The notes beneath the pieces are model-generated. The model made no database searches. It saw only the letters and a list, made by a program, of their open reading frames with translations, and was not told where the DNA came from. Below are positions 24,751 to 36,200 of a stretch of DNA of 64,000 nucleotides, piece by piece. This stretch comes from Ga0077527 sp038316355 (lineage in GTDB: Bacteria; Pseudomonadota; Gammaproteobacteria; Burkholderiales; SG8-41), in assembly GCA_038316355.1 (NCBI GenBank), contig JBBQAO010000001.1, positions 62,001-126,000 of the forward strand. The letters are read 5' to 3'. How positions within the stretch are numbered: the stretch's first letter is position 1; each line of letters begins with the position of its first letter. The position numbers were made by a program, and so were the translations under genes.

Positions 24751-25412
24751 TTTCCGTCGTAATCCCCGCGCTCAATGAGGAACGTGCATTGCCGCGCACG
24801 CTCTCGCGGGTCGAGGCTCAGGACAGTCTCCACGAAATCATTGTCTGCGACGGCGGCAGCACCGACGGCACGCACCTGGCCGCAAAACGGCCGGGCGTGA
24901 AATGGATTTCTGCCCGACGTGGCCGCGGCGCGCAAATGAACGCCGGCGCCCGGTCGGCAAACGGAGAATGGCTGTTGTTCCTGCACGCCGACACCCTGCT
25001 CCCCGCCGGTGCGCTTGAGGCGATTGCCGCACTGCCATCCCACATCGAGGCCGGCTGTTTCCACCAGGCCTTCAGCGATAGTCGTCCACTGCTGCGGCTG
25101 GTGTCGCGCCTGCACAACTGGCGCTGCAAACGCACGCGCATCATCTATGGCGATCAGGCGATGTTCGTGCGCCGTCAGGTCTTCAACGCAATCGGCGGAT
25201 TTGCCGAAACCGAACTCGAAGACGTGAAGTTTTCCGAGCACCTGCGCGCGCGCACCCTGCCGCTGCTGCTGCCGGCCACGGTGGTCACCGATGCGCGCAA
25301 GTTCCTCGCGCATGGGGTACTGCGCAGTGTGGGCCGCATTGTCCTGCTCCTGCTCTGTCACCGCTATAAAATACCCTTGCTTGGCCGGCACTTTTTCGAG
25401 CCGGTACGCTGA
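24747..25412 (+). CDS. GT2-family glycosyltransferase (TIGR04283-like)
   Basis: The 221-residue protein has a GT-A nucleotide-sugar domain: ISVVIPALNEERALPRTL at the N-terminus, then CDGGSTDGT near residue 32, AQMNAGARSANGEWLLFLHAD with a DxD-like position, and GDQAMFVRRQVF near residue 137. It matches the family often annotated as arsenosugar biosynthesis glycosyltransferase. It is coupled to the preceding gene and followed, 34 bases later, by a second copy of the same family. Substrates are unknown. Confidence 0.82.
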   Translation: MISVVIPALNEERALPRTLSRVEAQDSLHEIIVCDGGSTDGTHLAAKRPGVKWISARRGRGAQMNAGARSANGEWLLFLHADTLLPAGALEAIAALPSHIEAGCFHQAFSDSRPLLRLVSRLHNWRCKRTRIIYGDQAMFVRRQVFNAIGGFAETELEDVKFSEHLRARTLPLLLPATVVTDARKFLAHGVLRSVGRIVLLLLCHRYKIPLLGRHFFEPVR

Positions 25413-25446
25413 TCCGATACGCCACTCCGCATAAAGCAGCCGCCAA

Positions 25447-26130
25447 TTGTTATCCCTCGTCATCCCCTGCCTCAATGAAGCTGACGGCATCAGTGAAACC
25501 CTGCAGGCGCTCCAGCCGCTGCGCAAACGCGGCTGCGAAATCATCGTCGTTGATGGCGGCAGCACCGACACCACCGCAACCCTGGCTCAAGCCTGGGCTA
25601 ATCAGGTGCTGCAGGCAGCGCCGGGCAGGGCGCGTCAGATGAATGCCGGCGCCGCTGCGGCCAAGGGCGAAATCCTCTGTTTCCTTCATGCAGACTCGCG
25701 CCTGCCCGATGGCGCCGACAACCTGATCATCGACGGCCTCGCGCGCAGCCGTCGCAGTTGGGGCCGCTTTGATGTGCATATAGCCGGGAGCCATCCCTTG
25801 CTGTGCCTGATTGCCTGGATGATGAACCGGCGCTCACGGCTCACCGGCATTGCCACCGGCGATCAGGCGATGTTCATGACGCGCTCGCTGTTTGAAGCCG
25901 CAGGGCGTTTTCCGGAAATCGCGCTGATGGAAGACATCGCTTTTTCGCGGCAGCTTAAAATCTACAGCAGGCCGCTGTGTATCGCCCACCCGCTGACGAC
26001 CTCGGGACGACGCTGGGAACAGCACGGCGTGTGGTGCACGATCATGCTGATGTGGCGGCTGCGCCTCGCCTACTGGCTGGGCGCGGATCCGGACAAACTG
26101 GCTTTACGTTATGTCCGGCACAAATCCTGA
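25447..26130 (+). CDS. GT2-family glycosyltransferase, second TIGR04283-like copy
   Basis: The 227-residue protein repeats the arrangement of its upstream neighbour: LSLVIPCLNEADGISETL, VVDGGSTDTTATL, RARQMNAGAAAAKGEILCFL and GDQAMFMTRSLFEA. A C-terminal RRWEQHGVWCTIMLMWRLRL segment is typical of this family. The start appears to be TTG at 25447, since there is no ATG that keeps the first beta strand. Its end overlaps the next gene by 20 bases. Two tandem copies in one operon suggest two distinct sugar-transfer steps, or a heteromeric pair. Confidence 0.82.
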   Translation: MLSLVIPCLNEADGISETLQALQPLRKRGCEIIVVDGGSTDTTATLAQAWANQVLQAAPGRARQMNAGAAAAKGEILCFLHADSRLPDGADNLIIDGLARSRRSWGRFDVHIAGSHPLLCLIAWMMNRRSRLTGIATGDQAMFMTRSLFEAAGRFPEIALMEDIAFSRQLKIYSRPLCIAHPLTTSGRRWEQHGVWCTIMLMWRLRLAYWLGADPDKLALRYVRHKS

Positions 26131-26758
26131 AACGGCCATCCTGGTCTTCGCCAAAGCACCGGTCGCCGGTGCGGCAAAAACGCGGCTGATTCCGCTGCTC
26201 GGCGCCGCCGGCGCCGCGGCGTTGCATGTCCGGCTGATCGAACGCGCGCTGGCCACCGCAGGTGCCGCGGCACCGGACACCCTTGCGCTATGGTGCGCAC
26301 CCGATGCCGCTGATGCATTCCTGCAATCCGCCGCACAACAATCCGGCGCCACCCTGCAGGTCCAGCTTGGCGCGGACCTGGGCGCGCGCATGGCCCACGC
26401 CTTCGCCGCCACGCTGCAGCAAACCCGATACGCGATCTGCATCGGCGCTGATTGCCCGGTGCTCACGGCGCAGCATCTGCGGGACGCAACTGACGCGCTG
26501 CGCGCAGGCAACGACGCGGTGTTCGTACCGGCGGAGGATGGCGGTTATGCACTGATCGGGCTGTCCCGCACAGCGCCGGAATTAATGTCTGGCATCGCCT
26601 GGGGCTCCGCGACCGTGATGGCGCAGACCCGCGAACGCCTGCGCGAAAACAATCTGCGCTGGCATGAACTGGAAACGCTGTGGGATATCGACCGGCCGCA
26701 GGATTATCTGCGACTGCAACAGTCAGGACTGATGGATGACCTGCCGTCGCCGGTTTGA
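26111..26758 (+). CDS. DUF2064 / TIGR04282 nucleotidyl- or glycosyltransferase-like protein
   Basis: The 215-residue protein has the DUF2064 signature: ILVFAKAPVAGAAKTRLIP at the N-terminus, IGADCPVLTAQHL near residue 116 and FVPAEDGGYALIGLS near residue 137. It resembles GT-A nucleotidyltransferases such as CofC/MobA. The family regularly sits beside the TIGR04283 glycosyltransferases found here, so it may activate a sugar or acceptor. Reading frames overlap with both neighbours, indicating tight coupling. Confidence 0.82.
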   Translation: MSGTNPETAILVFAKAPVAGAAKTRLIPLLGAAGAAALHVRLIERALATAGAAAPDTLALWCAPDAADAFLQSAAQQSGATLQVQLGADLGARMAHAFAATLQQTRYAICIGADCPVLTAQHLRDATDALRAGNDAVFVPAEDGGYALIGLSRTAPELMSGIAWGSATVMAQTRERLRENNLRWHELETLWDIDRPQDYLRLQQSGLMDDLPSPV

Positions 26759-27515
26759 CTGGCTCCTGTTCGCGATCATTACGATCGGTGCAGGCCTTGC
26801 AATCGCCGCGGAAGAGCGCGTGACCGCTGCGGCGTTTTCCGCCATGACGGCGGGCGGCACTTTGCCCGTGGAATGGAAACCGCTGACCGCATCAAGCACC
26901 ATACCCCCCACCCGCTATGCGCTGATCGATGATGGCGGGGTCACAGTCATGCGTGCCGAAGCCAAAGCAGCGGCCTCGGGTCTATCAAAAGTCCTGCGTG
27001 TCCATCCGCAGGAATTTCCGTGGCTGCGCTGGCGCTGGAAGATCGATAATCTGATCGCCAATGCCGATCTGCGAACCAGGGAGGGCGATGATTTTCCGGC
27101 GCGCCTCTATGTGATGTTCGACTATCCTCTGGAAAAACTGTCATTCGGCGACCGCACCAGACTGCGTCTGGCGCGCGCGTTGTTTGATCCTGATCTGCCG
27201 GCGGCTACCATTTGCTATGTATGGGACAACAAGACTCCGCCGGAAACCATAGTGCCCAGCGCCTACAGCGATCGTGTGCGGCTGATCGTGGTCGCCTCCG
27301 GCGCGGCACGCGTCGGGCGCTGGGTCGATTTCGAGCGCAATGTCGCGGCAGATTTCCGTGCCGCGTTCGGCGAAGATGCACCACCGGTCAGGGCGATTGC
27401 GATTGCCACCGACACTGATAACACTGGCGCTTTTGCAACAACCAATTTTGGAGATATTTATTTTTATAAACAAAGACTTATAAAACAGTTGCCCGGCGGC
27501 ACCATTGTGCCCTGA
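26736..27515 (+). CDS. Secreted DUF3047 protein
   Basis: The 259-residue protein has an N-terminal signal-like hydrophobic stretch (WLLFAIITIGAGLAIA). The remainder matches DUF3047: LRWRWKIDNLIANADLRT, DDFPARLYVMFDYP, ICYVWDNKTPPETIVPSAYS and ATDTDNTGAFATTNFGDIYF. Function is unknown, though a fold related to carbohydrate-binding proteins is possible. It overlaps the DUF2064 gene by 23 bases and ends the cluster. The 153 bases after it hold no clear terminator. Confidence 0.83.
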   Translation: MTCRRRFDWLLFAIITIGAGLAIAAEERVTAAAFSAMTAGGTLPVEWKPLTASSTIPPTRYALIDDGGVTVMRAEAKAAASGLSKVLRVHPQEFPWLRWRWKIDNLIANADLRTREGDDFPARLYVMFDYPLEKLSFGDRTRLRLARALFDPDLPAATICYVWDNKTPPETIVPSAYSDRVRLIVVASGAARVGRWVDFERNVAADFRAAFGEDAPPVRAIAIATDTDNTGAFATTNFGDIYFYKQRLIKQLPGGTIVP

Positions 27516-27668
27516 CGAAATTTTGATTGCCTTTTGGGGGGGGCTGGGAAAGAATAGCCCCCTCTTTTTGCAGCCGCACCGGGGACCCTGAACAAGCCCC
27601 AAAATCCTTAAGAATCAAATTCTTGAAACACTTCCACCGGTTGCCCAAACTGTAATCACCCCCGCTGC

Positions 27669-28772
27669 ATGTCTGACCTCTCCAGCGTCACCGCCTTTCG
27701 CAAAACCTCGCCGCAACTGCCCGTACAGTGGTACTTCGACGCCCGGATACACGAGGTCGAGCAACGTCTGCTGTTCGCCAACGGCCCCGGTTATGTCGGC
27801 CATGAACTGATGACGCCGAACATCGGCGATTACCAGACGCTGGCCTGGCAGGGCAACGCGCAGGCGCTGGTGCGTAACAGCAATGGCGTGGAGTTGCTGT
27901 CGAACATCTGCCGTCATCGCCAGGCAGTGATCCTCAAGGACCGCGGCAATGCCAAAAACATCATCTGCCCGCTGCACCGCTGGACCTACGGCCTTGATGG
28001 AAAATTGCTCGGTGCACCGCATTTCGCCAAGAACCCCTGCCTTGATCTGGCGCAAACGCCGCTGACGCGCTGGAACGGCCTGCTGTTCGCAGGCCGTCGC
28101 GATGTGGTGCGGGATCTGGCAAAGATGGGCGTGATGCAGGATCTGGATTTTTCCGGCTATATGCTCGACCGCGTTGAAGTCGAGGAATACGCCTGCAACT
28201 GGAAAACTTTCATCGAGGTCTACCTCGAGGATTACCACGTCGAGCCCTTCCATCCGGGGCTCGGCCAGTTCGTCAATGTCTCCGACCTGCAATGGGAATT
28301 CGGCGACTGGTACAGCGTGCAGACCTGCGGCATCAAGAATCAGCTCGCGCGCCCCGGCAGCGCCGTCTATCAGCGCTGGCATGAGCAGGTGCTGCGTAAG
28401 GGTGCCAACCGGCAACCGGCGCACGGCGCGATCTGGCTGACCTATTTCCCCAACATCATGGTCGAGTGGTATCCGCATGTGCTGGTGATCAGCGCGATCA
28501 TTCCGCGCGGCCCCGAGGCCTGCAGCAATATTGTCGAGTTTTATTATCCCGAAGACATCGCATTGTTCGAACGCGAATTCGTCGAAGCCGAACAGGCGGC
28601 GTACCGCGAAACAGCGGTCGAAGACGCGGAGATCATTGCGCGCATGACCGAAGGCCGCCGCGCGTTATGGCAACAGGGGCGCAGCGAAACCGGCCCGTAT
28701 CAGACCCCGCTGGAAGACGGCATGGTGCATTTCCATGAATTCCTGCGCCGTGAAGTGGCGCCACACCTCTGA
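27669..28772 (+). CDS. Rieske non-haem iron oxygenase, alpha subunit
   Basis: The 367-residue protein has an N-terminal Rieske 2Fe-2S domain with CRHRQAV and CPLHRW (C-x-H ... C-x2-H) near residues 81-102. The catalytic iron site is in the C-terminal half, YLEDYHVEPFHPG near residue 186, with the paired His and a preceding Asp/Glu. The family hydroxylates aromatic rings or demethylates amines. No beta subunit or reductase gene is adjacent, so it may be a homo-oligomeric type. Substrate is not assignable. Confidence 0.88.
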   Translation: MSDLSSVTAFRKTSPQLPVQWYFDARIHEVEQRLLFANGPGYVGHELMTPNIGDYQTLAWQGNAQALVRNSNGVELLSNICRHRQAVILKDRGNAKNIICPLHRWTYGLDGKLLGAPHFAKNPCLDLAQTPLTRWNGLLFAGRRDVVRDLAKMGVMQDLDFSGYMLDRVEVEEYACNWKTFIEVYLEDYHVEPFHPGLGQFVNVSDLQWEFGDWYSVQTCGIKNQLARPGSAVYQRWHEQVLRKGANRQPAHGAIWLTYFPNIMVEWYPHVLVISAIIPRGPEACSNIVEFYYPEDIALFEREFVEAEQAAYRETAVEDAEIIARMTEGRRALWQQGRSETGPYQTPLEDGMVHFHEFLRREVAPHL

Positions 28773-28951
28773 CCGTGTTTATATAAAATAAATTAATAAA
28801 AACAAATAGTTATGAGTTATTCGCGGCGGCCTTGTGCTGCCGTAGCCTTTTCCGGCATTCGATTAAATTTGCCGTTGTTTTTTCCTGCGCTTGATTTTCA
28901 GTCGGCGTTTGTTACCTTTGCCCCCTCCATCCACCCGGCCGGCACGACGTC

Positions 28952-29803
28952 ATGACCCACACTACACTCGTCAGCGCTGAACAAACCGCAGCTCATCTCG
29001 ACGATCCGGGGTGGATCATCTGCGACTGCCGCCACGACCTCGCGAACCACAGCGCCGGTTACAAGGCCTATCGCGCCGGGCATATTCCCGGCGCGCGTTT
29101 CCTGCACCTCGACGTCGACCTGTCGGGTCCGAAGACCGGACTTACCGGCCGCCACCCTCTGCCGCATCCGGCGACCTTTTGCCTGCGCCTCGGCGCACTC
29201 GGCATCAGCAACGACACCCAGATCGTTGCCTACGATGAAACCGGCGGCGTCTATGCATCGCGGCTGTGGTGGATGCTGCGCTGGGTCGGACACAACAAAG
29301 CAGCGGTACTCGACGGCGGCTGGCAGGCGTGGAACAAAGCCGGATTGCCAACAACCGTTGCGCAACCGGAGATCAAGCCGACCACCTTTAACGGCAAAGC
29401 GCAGACGCAGATCGCCGTCGACAGCGCACACTTGCTGGCCAACCTGCAGGAACGCAAGGCGCTGGTGCTCGATGCACGCAGCAGCGATCGTTATCGCGGC
29501 GAAAATGAAACGCTGGATCCGGTGGCCGGGCACATTCCTGGTGCCGCCAACCGGTTTTTCAAACTCAATCTTGATGCCGATGGCCGCTTCAAGACGCCGG
29601 CCGCGCTGGAGCAGGAATTCGGCACCATGCTCGACGGCCATGCGCCGCAAGCCATCGTCCACCAGTGCGGCTCCGGCGTCACCGCCTGCCACAACCTGCT
29701 GGCGATGGAAGTAGCCGGGCTCGCCGGCTCCCGGCTGTATCCGGGTTCATGGAGTGAGTGGGTCAGCGACCGCAGGCGCCCCGTCGCGCGCGGCGACGCC
29801 TGA
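28952..29803 (+). CDS. sseA: 3-Mercaptopyruvate / thiosulfate sulfurtransferase
   Basis: The 283-residue protein has two rhodanese domains. The first (residues 1-140) lacks the active Cys. The second has HQCGSGVTACHN near residue 233, the CGSGVTA loop typical of 3-mercaptopyruvate sulfurtransferases. DARSSDRYRGENETLDPVAG is the usual linker before that loop. The upstream 179 bases are AT-rich and may hold a promoter. The gene symbol follows the E. coli orthologue family. Thiosulfate may also be used. Confidence 0.88.
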   Translation: MTHTTLVSAEQTAAHLDDPGWIICDCRHDLANHSAGYKAYRAGHIPGARFLHLDVDLSGPKTGLTGRHPLPHPATFCLRLGALGISNDTQIVAYDETGGVYASRLWWMLRWVGHNKAAVLDGGWQAWNKAGLPTTVAQPEIKPTTFNGKAQTQIAVDSAHLLANLQERKALVLDARSSDRYRGENETLDPVAGHIPGAANRFFKLNLDADGRFKTPAALEQEFGTMLDGHAPQAIVHQCGSGVTACHNLLAMEVAGLAGSRLYPGSWSEWVSDRRRPVARGDA

Positions 29804-29825
29804 TCGCAGCGTCAGGGCACAGCGC

Positions 29826-30203
29826 TTGAAACTGCTGCTCGCAGATTCAATTCTTGTTGTTCATTTTGCGTTTGTGCTGTTTGTCGTACTCAGCCTGCCG
29901 CTGATCTGGATCGGTGCGATTGCCGACTGGCACTGGACCCGCAATTTCCGTTATCGCGTCGCGCATCTGGCAGCAATTCTGTTCGTCAGCGCCGAGGCCG
30001 CCGCTGGCGTCTGGTGTCCGCTGACGTTGTGGGAGGACGCACTGCGCGGCGTAACCGCGGATAAAAGTTTCATTGCGCGCTGGATCCATCAGGTGATGTT
30101 CTACAGCCTTCCCGAGTGGGCCTTCACTGCTGCCTACGTCGCGTTCACACTCGCCGTCGCAGCGACGTTCTGGATCGTCCCACCAGACCGCGTGCGAAAG
30201 TAG
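29826..30203 (+). CDS. DUF2784 inner-membrane protein
   Basis: About 125 residues with three to four hydrophobic helices: LLLADSILVVHFAFVLFVVL, HLAAILFVSAEAAAG, then WCPLTLWEDAL, a family hallmark, and a C-terminal FTAAYVAFTLAVAATFWIV. The start is uncertain. TTG at 29826 puts the first helix at the N-terminus as in homologues, whereas a more upstream start at 29754 would overlap the sulfurtransferase gene. Function unknown. Confidence 0.75.
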   Translation: MKLLLADSILVVHFAFVLFVVLSLPLIWIGAIADWHWTRNFRYRVAHLAAILFVSAEAAAGVWCPLTLWEDALRGVTADKSFIARWIHQVMFYSLPEWAFTAAYVAFTLAVAATFWIVPPDRVRK

Positions 30204-30266
30204 AAAAAGAAAAGGGGCGCCATTTTCGCCCCGCACTCTCCGCGCTTCGCGCCTGGATCCCAGACC

Positions 30267-33200
30267 CTAGCGACAGCTCTGGGTCTCTTTCTTCTTTTCT
30301 TCCTCGTCCCTCTTCGCCTGATTCGAAGACTCGCCTAAATCGTTGAGGTCCCTGATGATGTTGAAGGCGATGCTCGTCTGGTCCGTAGGCACTTCAATGG
30401 AGACTTCCAGGAACATCGGGGGCAGCGCACCGGCTATTCCGCCGCTGATCAGCACCTTGTCCGCAGCGGAAACGCTGATGTTCTGCAGCTTCATCGGCAA
30501 CACGTTGTTGAACGCGAAGTCGCTGCCCGACCCCGACGCGCTGCCGGACAGGAATCCCGACACGGAATTGGCTTCGATCAGACTGACGCCACCACTGGAG
30601 GAGGTGAGTTGCAGCGCGCCGCCTGCGGGATCGCTCAGCGTGATGACCGCGCCGGGGCTTTGGATGATGGCGCCTCCCGAGATGAGCCGCAACTGGTCCA
30701 GCGTAGCCGACGTGAAAGGCGCGCTGACGGTGAGCGGCCCCGCGCTGCTGTTGCCGATGGTAAGCACGTCCGTGTCGATCAACGCCAGCTCGACAGCTGT
30801 CAGGCTCAATGCACCGGCTGTTTCCGTGCCGACGTTAACCGGCAATCCGGAAGTGCCCGGCTGCAGCGTCACTGACGAGCCGGTGGTCACCAGCGGCGCA
30901 GCGATGTTGAGGTTGTCGGCCGTCAGCGTGATGTTGCTGAATGCCGTGACCTGCGCGCCGATGTTGATCGTCCCGCCCGCACCCGCATTCATGCCGACGT
31001 TCGAGTTTGGCGACGCAAACGTTGCGTTCACGTTGATCGTCGAGCCCGGCTGCGCCACCAGATTGAAATTGCCGGACCCGCGATCAACGGGGGCTGAAAC
31101 GGTGACCGAGCCCGAGGTGGTCTGCCCGATGTTCAGCGTCGATGCCGAGATCATGTCGATTTCGGCATCGCTGACGCCAAAGATGCCGCCGGGCTTGGAG
31201 CCGACGTTGATCGCCGCTCCGGCGACCCGCGGTGCAAGCGTGACCGTGGAACCCGAAACCGCCTGATTGATTGCGATGGTGTCGCCCTTCAGCGTCACGT
31301 TGCTGCCCGAGATGCCACTCTGGCCATCGACGCTGCCGATACTCAGCAATCCATTGTTTGTAAAAGAGAAATTTCCGCCAAACCCGGCCACGATTCCGAC
31401 GTTGTTGGCTTCAGTCAGTGTTACTGTGCTGAACGATTGCAACCCCAGGTTGCCCGTCGAGATCGTCGATCCCGCGGTCTGACTGATCCCGTTGTTGGCG
31501 ACAAGCGTCAATGCACCGACAGATCCGGGATTGATCGGCGCCGCGACGCTGATCGAAGTCGTGGACATGAAATCTCCGAGATGCAGGGCGCCTGAGGTCG
31601 AGAACTGGTTGATCTCTGTGCTCGACAACACCAGGCCGGAACCGGTGGTCGGGCCCAGCGTCATACTGGTGAAGCCGCTCGGCGCGGCAACGATCATGCC
31701 GCCACCGGTGCTCGATACGGTGTTCGCTATATCCATCGTATTCGCGAGCAGCGTGACGTCGCCCGGCGCGGTCAGCGTACCATTGACGTTAAGCGTATCG
31801 GCCTGGAGCGTGAGCGCCGGGACAGTCACCGTGACCGGATTGCTCACGATAATGGTGCCGCCAACAAACGTCAGCCGGTTTGATGCCGAGATCAGCCCGA
31901 TCGAGGCTGTGTCCAGCCCGAGAAACGTGCCCGAACCGAGTGTGCCGAGATCGACCGTGCGGCTCGTGTTGACAGTACCGAGAGTTACATTTGCACCCGA
32001 CACGGCGCCGGCGATGGCGATGTCGTCAGCCGTCAGCCAGAGATCGCCGGTGGTGGCGAGTGGGGCATTAACGTTTATTACCCCGCCAATACTCGTGTTA
32101 AGAATCGCGGACGTGGCGCCGAGATTCGTGGGAGTGTTGACCGTGATTGATGGCGGAGTTCCATTGCCGAAGTAAACAAATGGCGTCGACAGCGCCGCAA
32201 GGTCCGTGCTGTCAAGCCCCAGGGTATTGGTGGTGGAAACCACATCCGGGCCTCCGAGATTCATTACCGTGGTCCCATTACGCGGCGCCAGAACAATCTG
32301 GGAACCTGAACTCACCGTGGCCGGCCCCGCACTGAATGTCATCGAATCCGCGGTAGCCACGATCTGCCCGAAACTGCTGGACACCGGTGCCGCGACGTTC
32401 AACGTGCTGGTGGTCAGCGTCAGGTTGCCCGGTACCGTCAGCGCGCTGTTGACGTTGATGGCAAAACCCGGGGCGTTGGCGATCACAAGATTATCGAAGG
32501 AGCTACCCGTTATCGGCGCGGTCACCGTGACATTGCTGGCGGTAATTGCCGAATCTCCCAGCGTCAGCGTAGTCGCGTATACGTTGCCCAGCTCCGCGTC
32601 CGTCAGTCCCAGCGTGCCACCGGGCTTGGTGCCGAGGCTCATCGGGCCGTACGACACGATATACACCTGCTGCCCCTCGATGAAACTGCCGATATTGAGT
32701 TCATTGCTGGTGATCTCGGCAAAGCTGCTGCTCGCCTGCACCCCGCTCAAGCCGTCCACCGTGCCGACCGTGAGCGGACTGGCGCCGCCATGCTGGATGG
32801 ACACGTAGCTGTTGGTGGACCGCAGTGCAACAGTGCCGATATCGTTGACCTCGCCAAACGTGATGGCGTTGCCGGCGCGAACCGCCAGGTTCGGCACCGT
32901 GACAAAGGCGCTCGTGGTCTGGCTGACGCTGCCGTTCGCGGTTTGCAGGCTCAACGTGGTGGCGCCGGCCGGCGAGATCGGTGCCGTGACCTGGATATTG
33001 AAAGACTTGCTGGAATCCAGATCGCCGATGCGCAGCGTACCCGAGCCGGGATAGAAAAAGTCGAGTTCTGCCGTCGTCAGACCCAGTTGCCCGCCCGGCT
33101 TGGTGCCGAGCGCAATCGACGTAACCGGATTGAGAGTCGTAAGGTTGATGTCGCCGCCGCCAGTTACCGAGTCGTTCACGTTCATCGCATCGGCTTTGAA

Positions 33201-36200
33201 ATGTATGACGCCCGCCGAAGTATTGGTGACCGTTTCGTTGATGTGCAGGACTCCGTTGGTGGTGAGATGGAGGTCGCCGATGGTGGAGAACACCACCGGC
33301 GCACTGACAGTCAGATCGCCGGCGCTCTCATCACCAACATGCAACGGCCCACTCGATGCGGTGATCATCCCGAGCTCCGACGCGTCAAGCCCCAGCGTGC
33401 CGCCAGTCTTGGTCCCGAGGTCAATGGGCCGGCCCGAGGTGTTCGTTGTGATGGCGATGCCGCCGAAGCCGGCCGCGCTTACGGCCGCGTTGAAGGTCAT
33501 CACATCGGCCGTCAGGGACAGATTATTGGTCGCGCCGAGCGCGCTGTTCACGGTGATGCCGGTTGCCGTGTCGCCGGAGCGGAGCCCGAACCTGTTGATT
33601 GAGCCGGGAGCCGTCATTGCAGCGTTGACCGAGACCGGCCCGGTGTTGACATCCCCCAATATGAATGAGTCCGCGCTCACGTTCAAGATTTCCGACGGAC
33701 GGAACTCCAGGTTGGCCACGTTCTTCGGCACCGGCAGTTCCGCGATGACATTGAGCGCCCGGCCGGCCGTGACCGGGGCGATCGCGAGCACGCTCGACGA
33801 TGAGACGACCGGCGCACTGATGTCTGCCTGGTCAGCCTGCAGCGTGAGCGTGCCGGCGTAGATGTTCGCAAGATCAGCGGCTGAGATGCCGAGCACCCCG
33901 GTCGCGTCCGCGCCACCGAGATCAAGGCGAACGGTGGCGGGGTTGCGTGGTGTAATCGTCACCGAGTCGAACTGCATGTACGACGCCACATCAAGGTTGT
34001 CGGCCACGATCGTCGCACTGGTCGGCGTGGCTCCGAAGCTGTTGACGTTGTAGACGCCGGAGATTCCGCCCACCGTACCTATCGTGAGCGGGACCGCGTT
34101 CGAGAACGTGAAAGTATTGCCCGAGCAGCACAGGCTCGCGGCCAGCGTGCCGACGACATTGGCTTCCGGCAGGTTCACGTCGCCGTAAACATCGAACGCC
34201 AGATTCGGAATGGTGATTGTCGCGCCGGCCGCCTGCCCCATCGAGTCGCCGCTGGCCAGAACGAGAACCTGCGTGCCGGTGGGCGCGATCGGCCCCTGAA
34301 CAGTGAGCGCGCCCGAGCTGGTTGAGCCAATGCGCAGCGGGTTTGTAGCGCCGGTCACCAGGTTATTGAGTTCTGCCGAAGTAAAGTCAAGCGACGAGGG
34401 GCCGTCCGAAACAACGCCGAGGTTGACCGGCCGCAAATACGACTGCGTGAAAATCTCAATATCGGTCGCGCTGGTCACCAGCGCATTCACGTTGATCGTA
34501 TCGGTGCCGAAAACCACACGCTGCGCGTTGACCGTCCCGTCCAGCGTGATAGTCGGGGCATTTACATCCAGCTGAACCGCGGTAGTGAAACTTGCACCCG
34601 CATCGACTGTAAACGAGGTGTTGGCGTCAATGGATACCGAAGACGATCCGACAGTAATCGGAGCACTGACGGTGATCGCCCCGGCCGAAAAACCCCCGAA
34701 GCTCTTGGGGCCACTGGTCGCCAGGTTGTCCAGTTCCGCCTGCGTGAGCGACAGCGATCCCGCCGTGTTGGTACCGAGGTCCATCGGACGGCCGAAAGTG
34801 GTGGGCTGCACGGACACCAAGCCGCCGCCAGCATTGATCATCGCCTGAATATCCATATTGTCGGCATAGAGCTCGGCACCGGCAACGGTCACCGGAGCCG
34901 TCACCGTGAATACGCTGTCCGCGCCCCCGGCGTATACGTCGAGGAATCCACCACTCATCGGTGAGTTTACGTTGATCGGTCCGCTGGATGAATCCAGCGA
35001 TATGCTGCTGCCACTGTTCACCGTCGCGTTGATGTTGACGCCGGTCGACCCGCTGGCCGAGAACGAGGTCCCGCTCATGACCGGGGCCACGACGTTGACC
35101 GTACCACTGGAAGACGACAGAAACATGCTGCTGCCGCTCGTGACCGGCGCATTGATATTCACGCCGGTGGAACCGCTTGCCTGGATAAACGAGCCGGACA
35201 AAATATTTGCGCCAACGTTGACCATGTTGGCATTCGATGAGAGCGAAACGCTACCGCCGCTGCCGGTGCCGATCGTGCGGCGTGCATCGATGACGGCGTT
35301 GATTGCGGTCAAGTCCTGACCCGATATATTGATGCTGCCACCATTAGTAACGATCCCGCCGCCACCAACCGTAACCCCGCCGCCACCCGAAAAATCGCTG
35401 TTGGCCGTCAGTGTCACGCCTAGACGATCTCCGGTGGACGTGATGCTGCCGCCAGGCCCGATCACGATGTTGTTGTGCGCCTGCATCGTGAGGCTGGTGG
35501 TACCGACGCCGGTGGCCGTCTTTACGATCGGTGCTGAAATCGTGATGTTGCCCTGCTGCGCGCCGGCGGCCAGTCCCTGACTCGTGGTGGTCAGAATCAC
35601 GTTGCTGCCGAAATCGAGCTGCAGGTTAATGAGATTCGCACCTATACGTGAGGTCTCGCCAAGAGTGGAGAAAAATGGCTGCGCGATATTGTTGGTGATT
35701 TCCGATCCCGCGACGATCTCCAGATCGTTCGGATCGAGCAGCCAGGTGCCGCCCAGGCCTTGGGGAGCACGCACGTCCGGCGCGCGTGTCACCTCCAGGC
35801 CCACCTTGCCCGAGGTCTCGACAAAGCCGCCGTTGCCGGACAGCGCCCCGCCGCGGGCGCTGATGCCGCCATAGACGCGCGTCGTGTCGTCCGCCCAGAC
35901 GATGACCTTGCCGCCGTCGCCCTGCGTGACAGCGTCAGCCTTGATCGTGGCATCCTGCCCGACATAGGTACGGAACGCATTCTGCACCTCCGGGCTCTTG
36001 CCCTGATAGTCGCCACCGATGAGCACCGTACCCCCGCCGGTATCGCCGGAAGCATCGATATGCGCCGCGTCGATCAGCCCGACTTTGTTGCCGAGCACAT
36101 GCACCGTGCCGCCAGCACCTGTCGCGCCTTGGGCTGCAATCGTGCCGGACACCAACGTGGTATCGCCGGACTGGATTTCAACCGTGCCGCCGATGGTACC

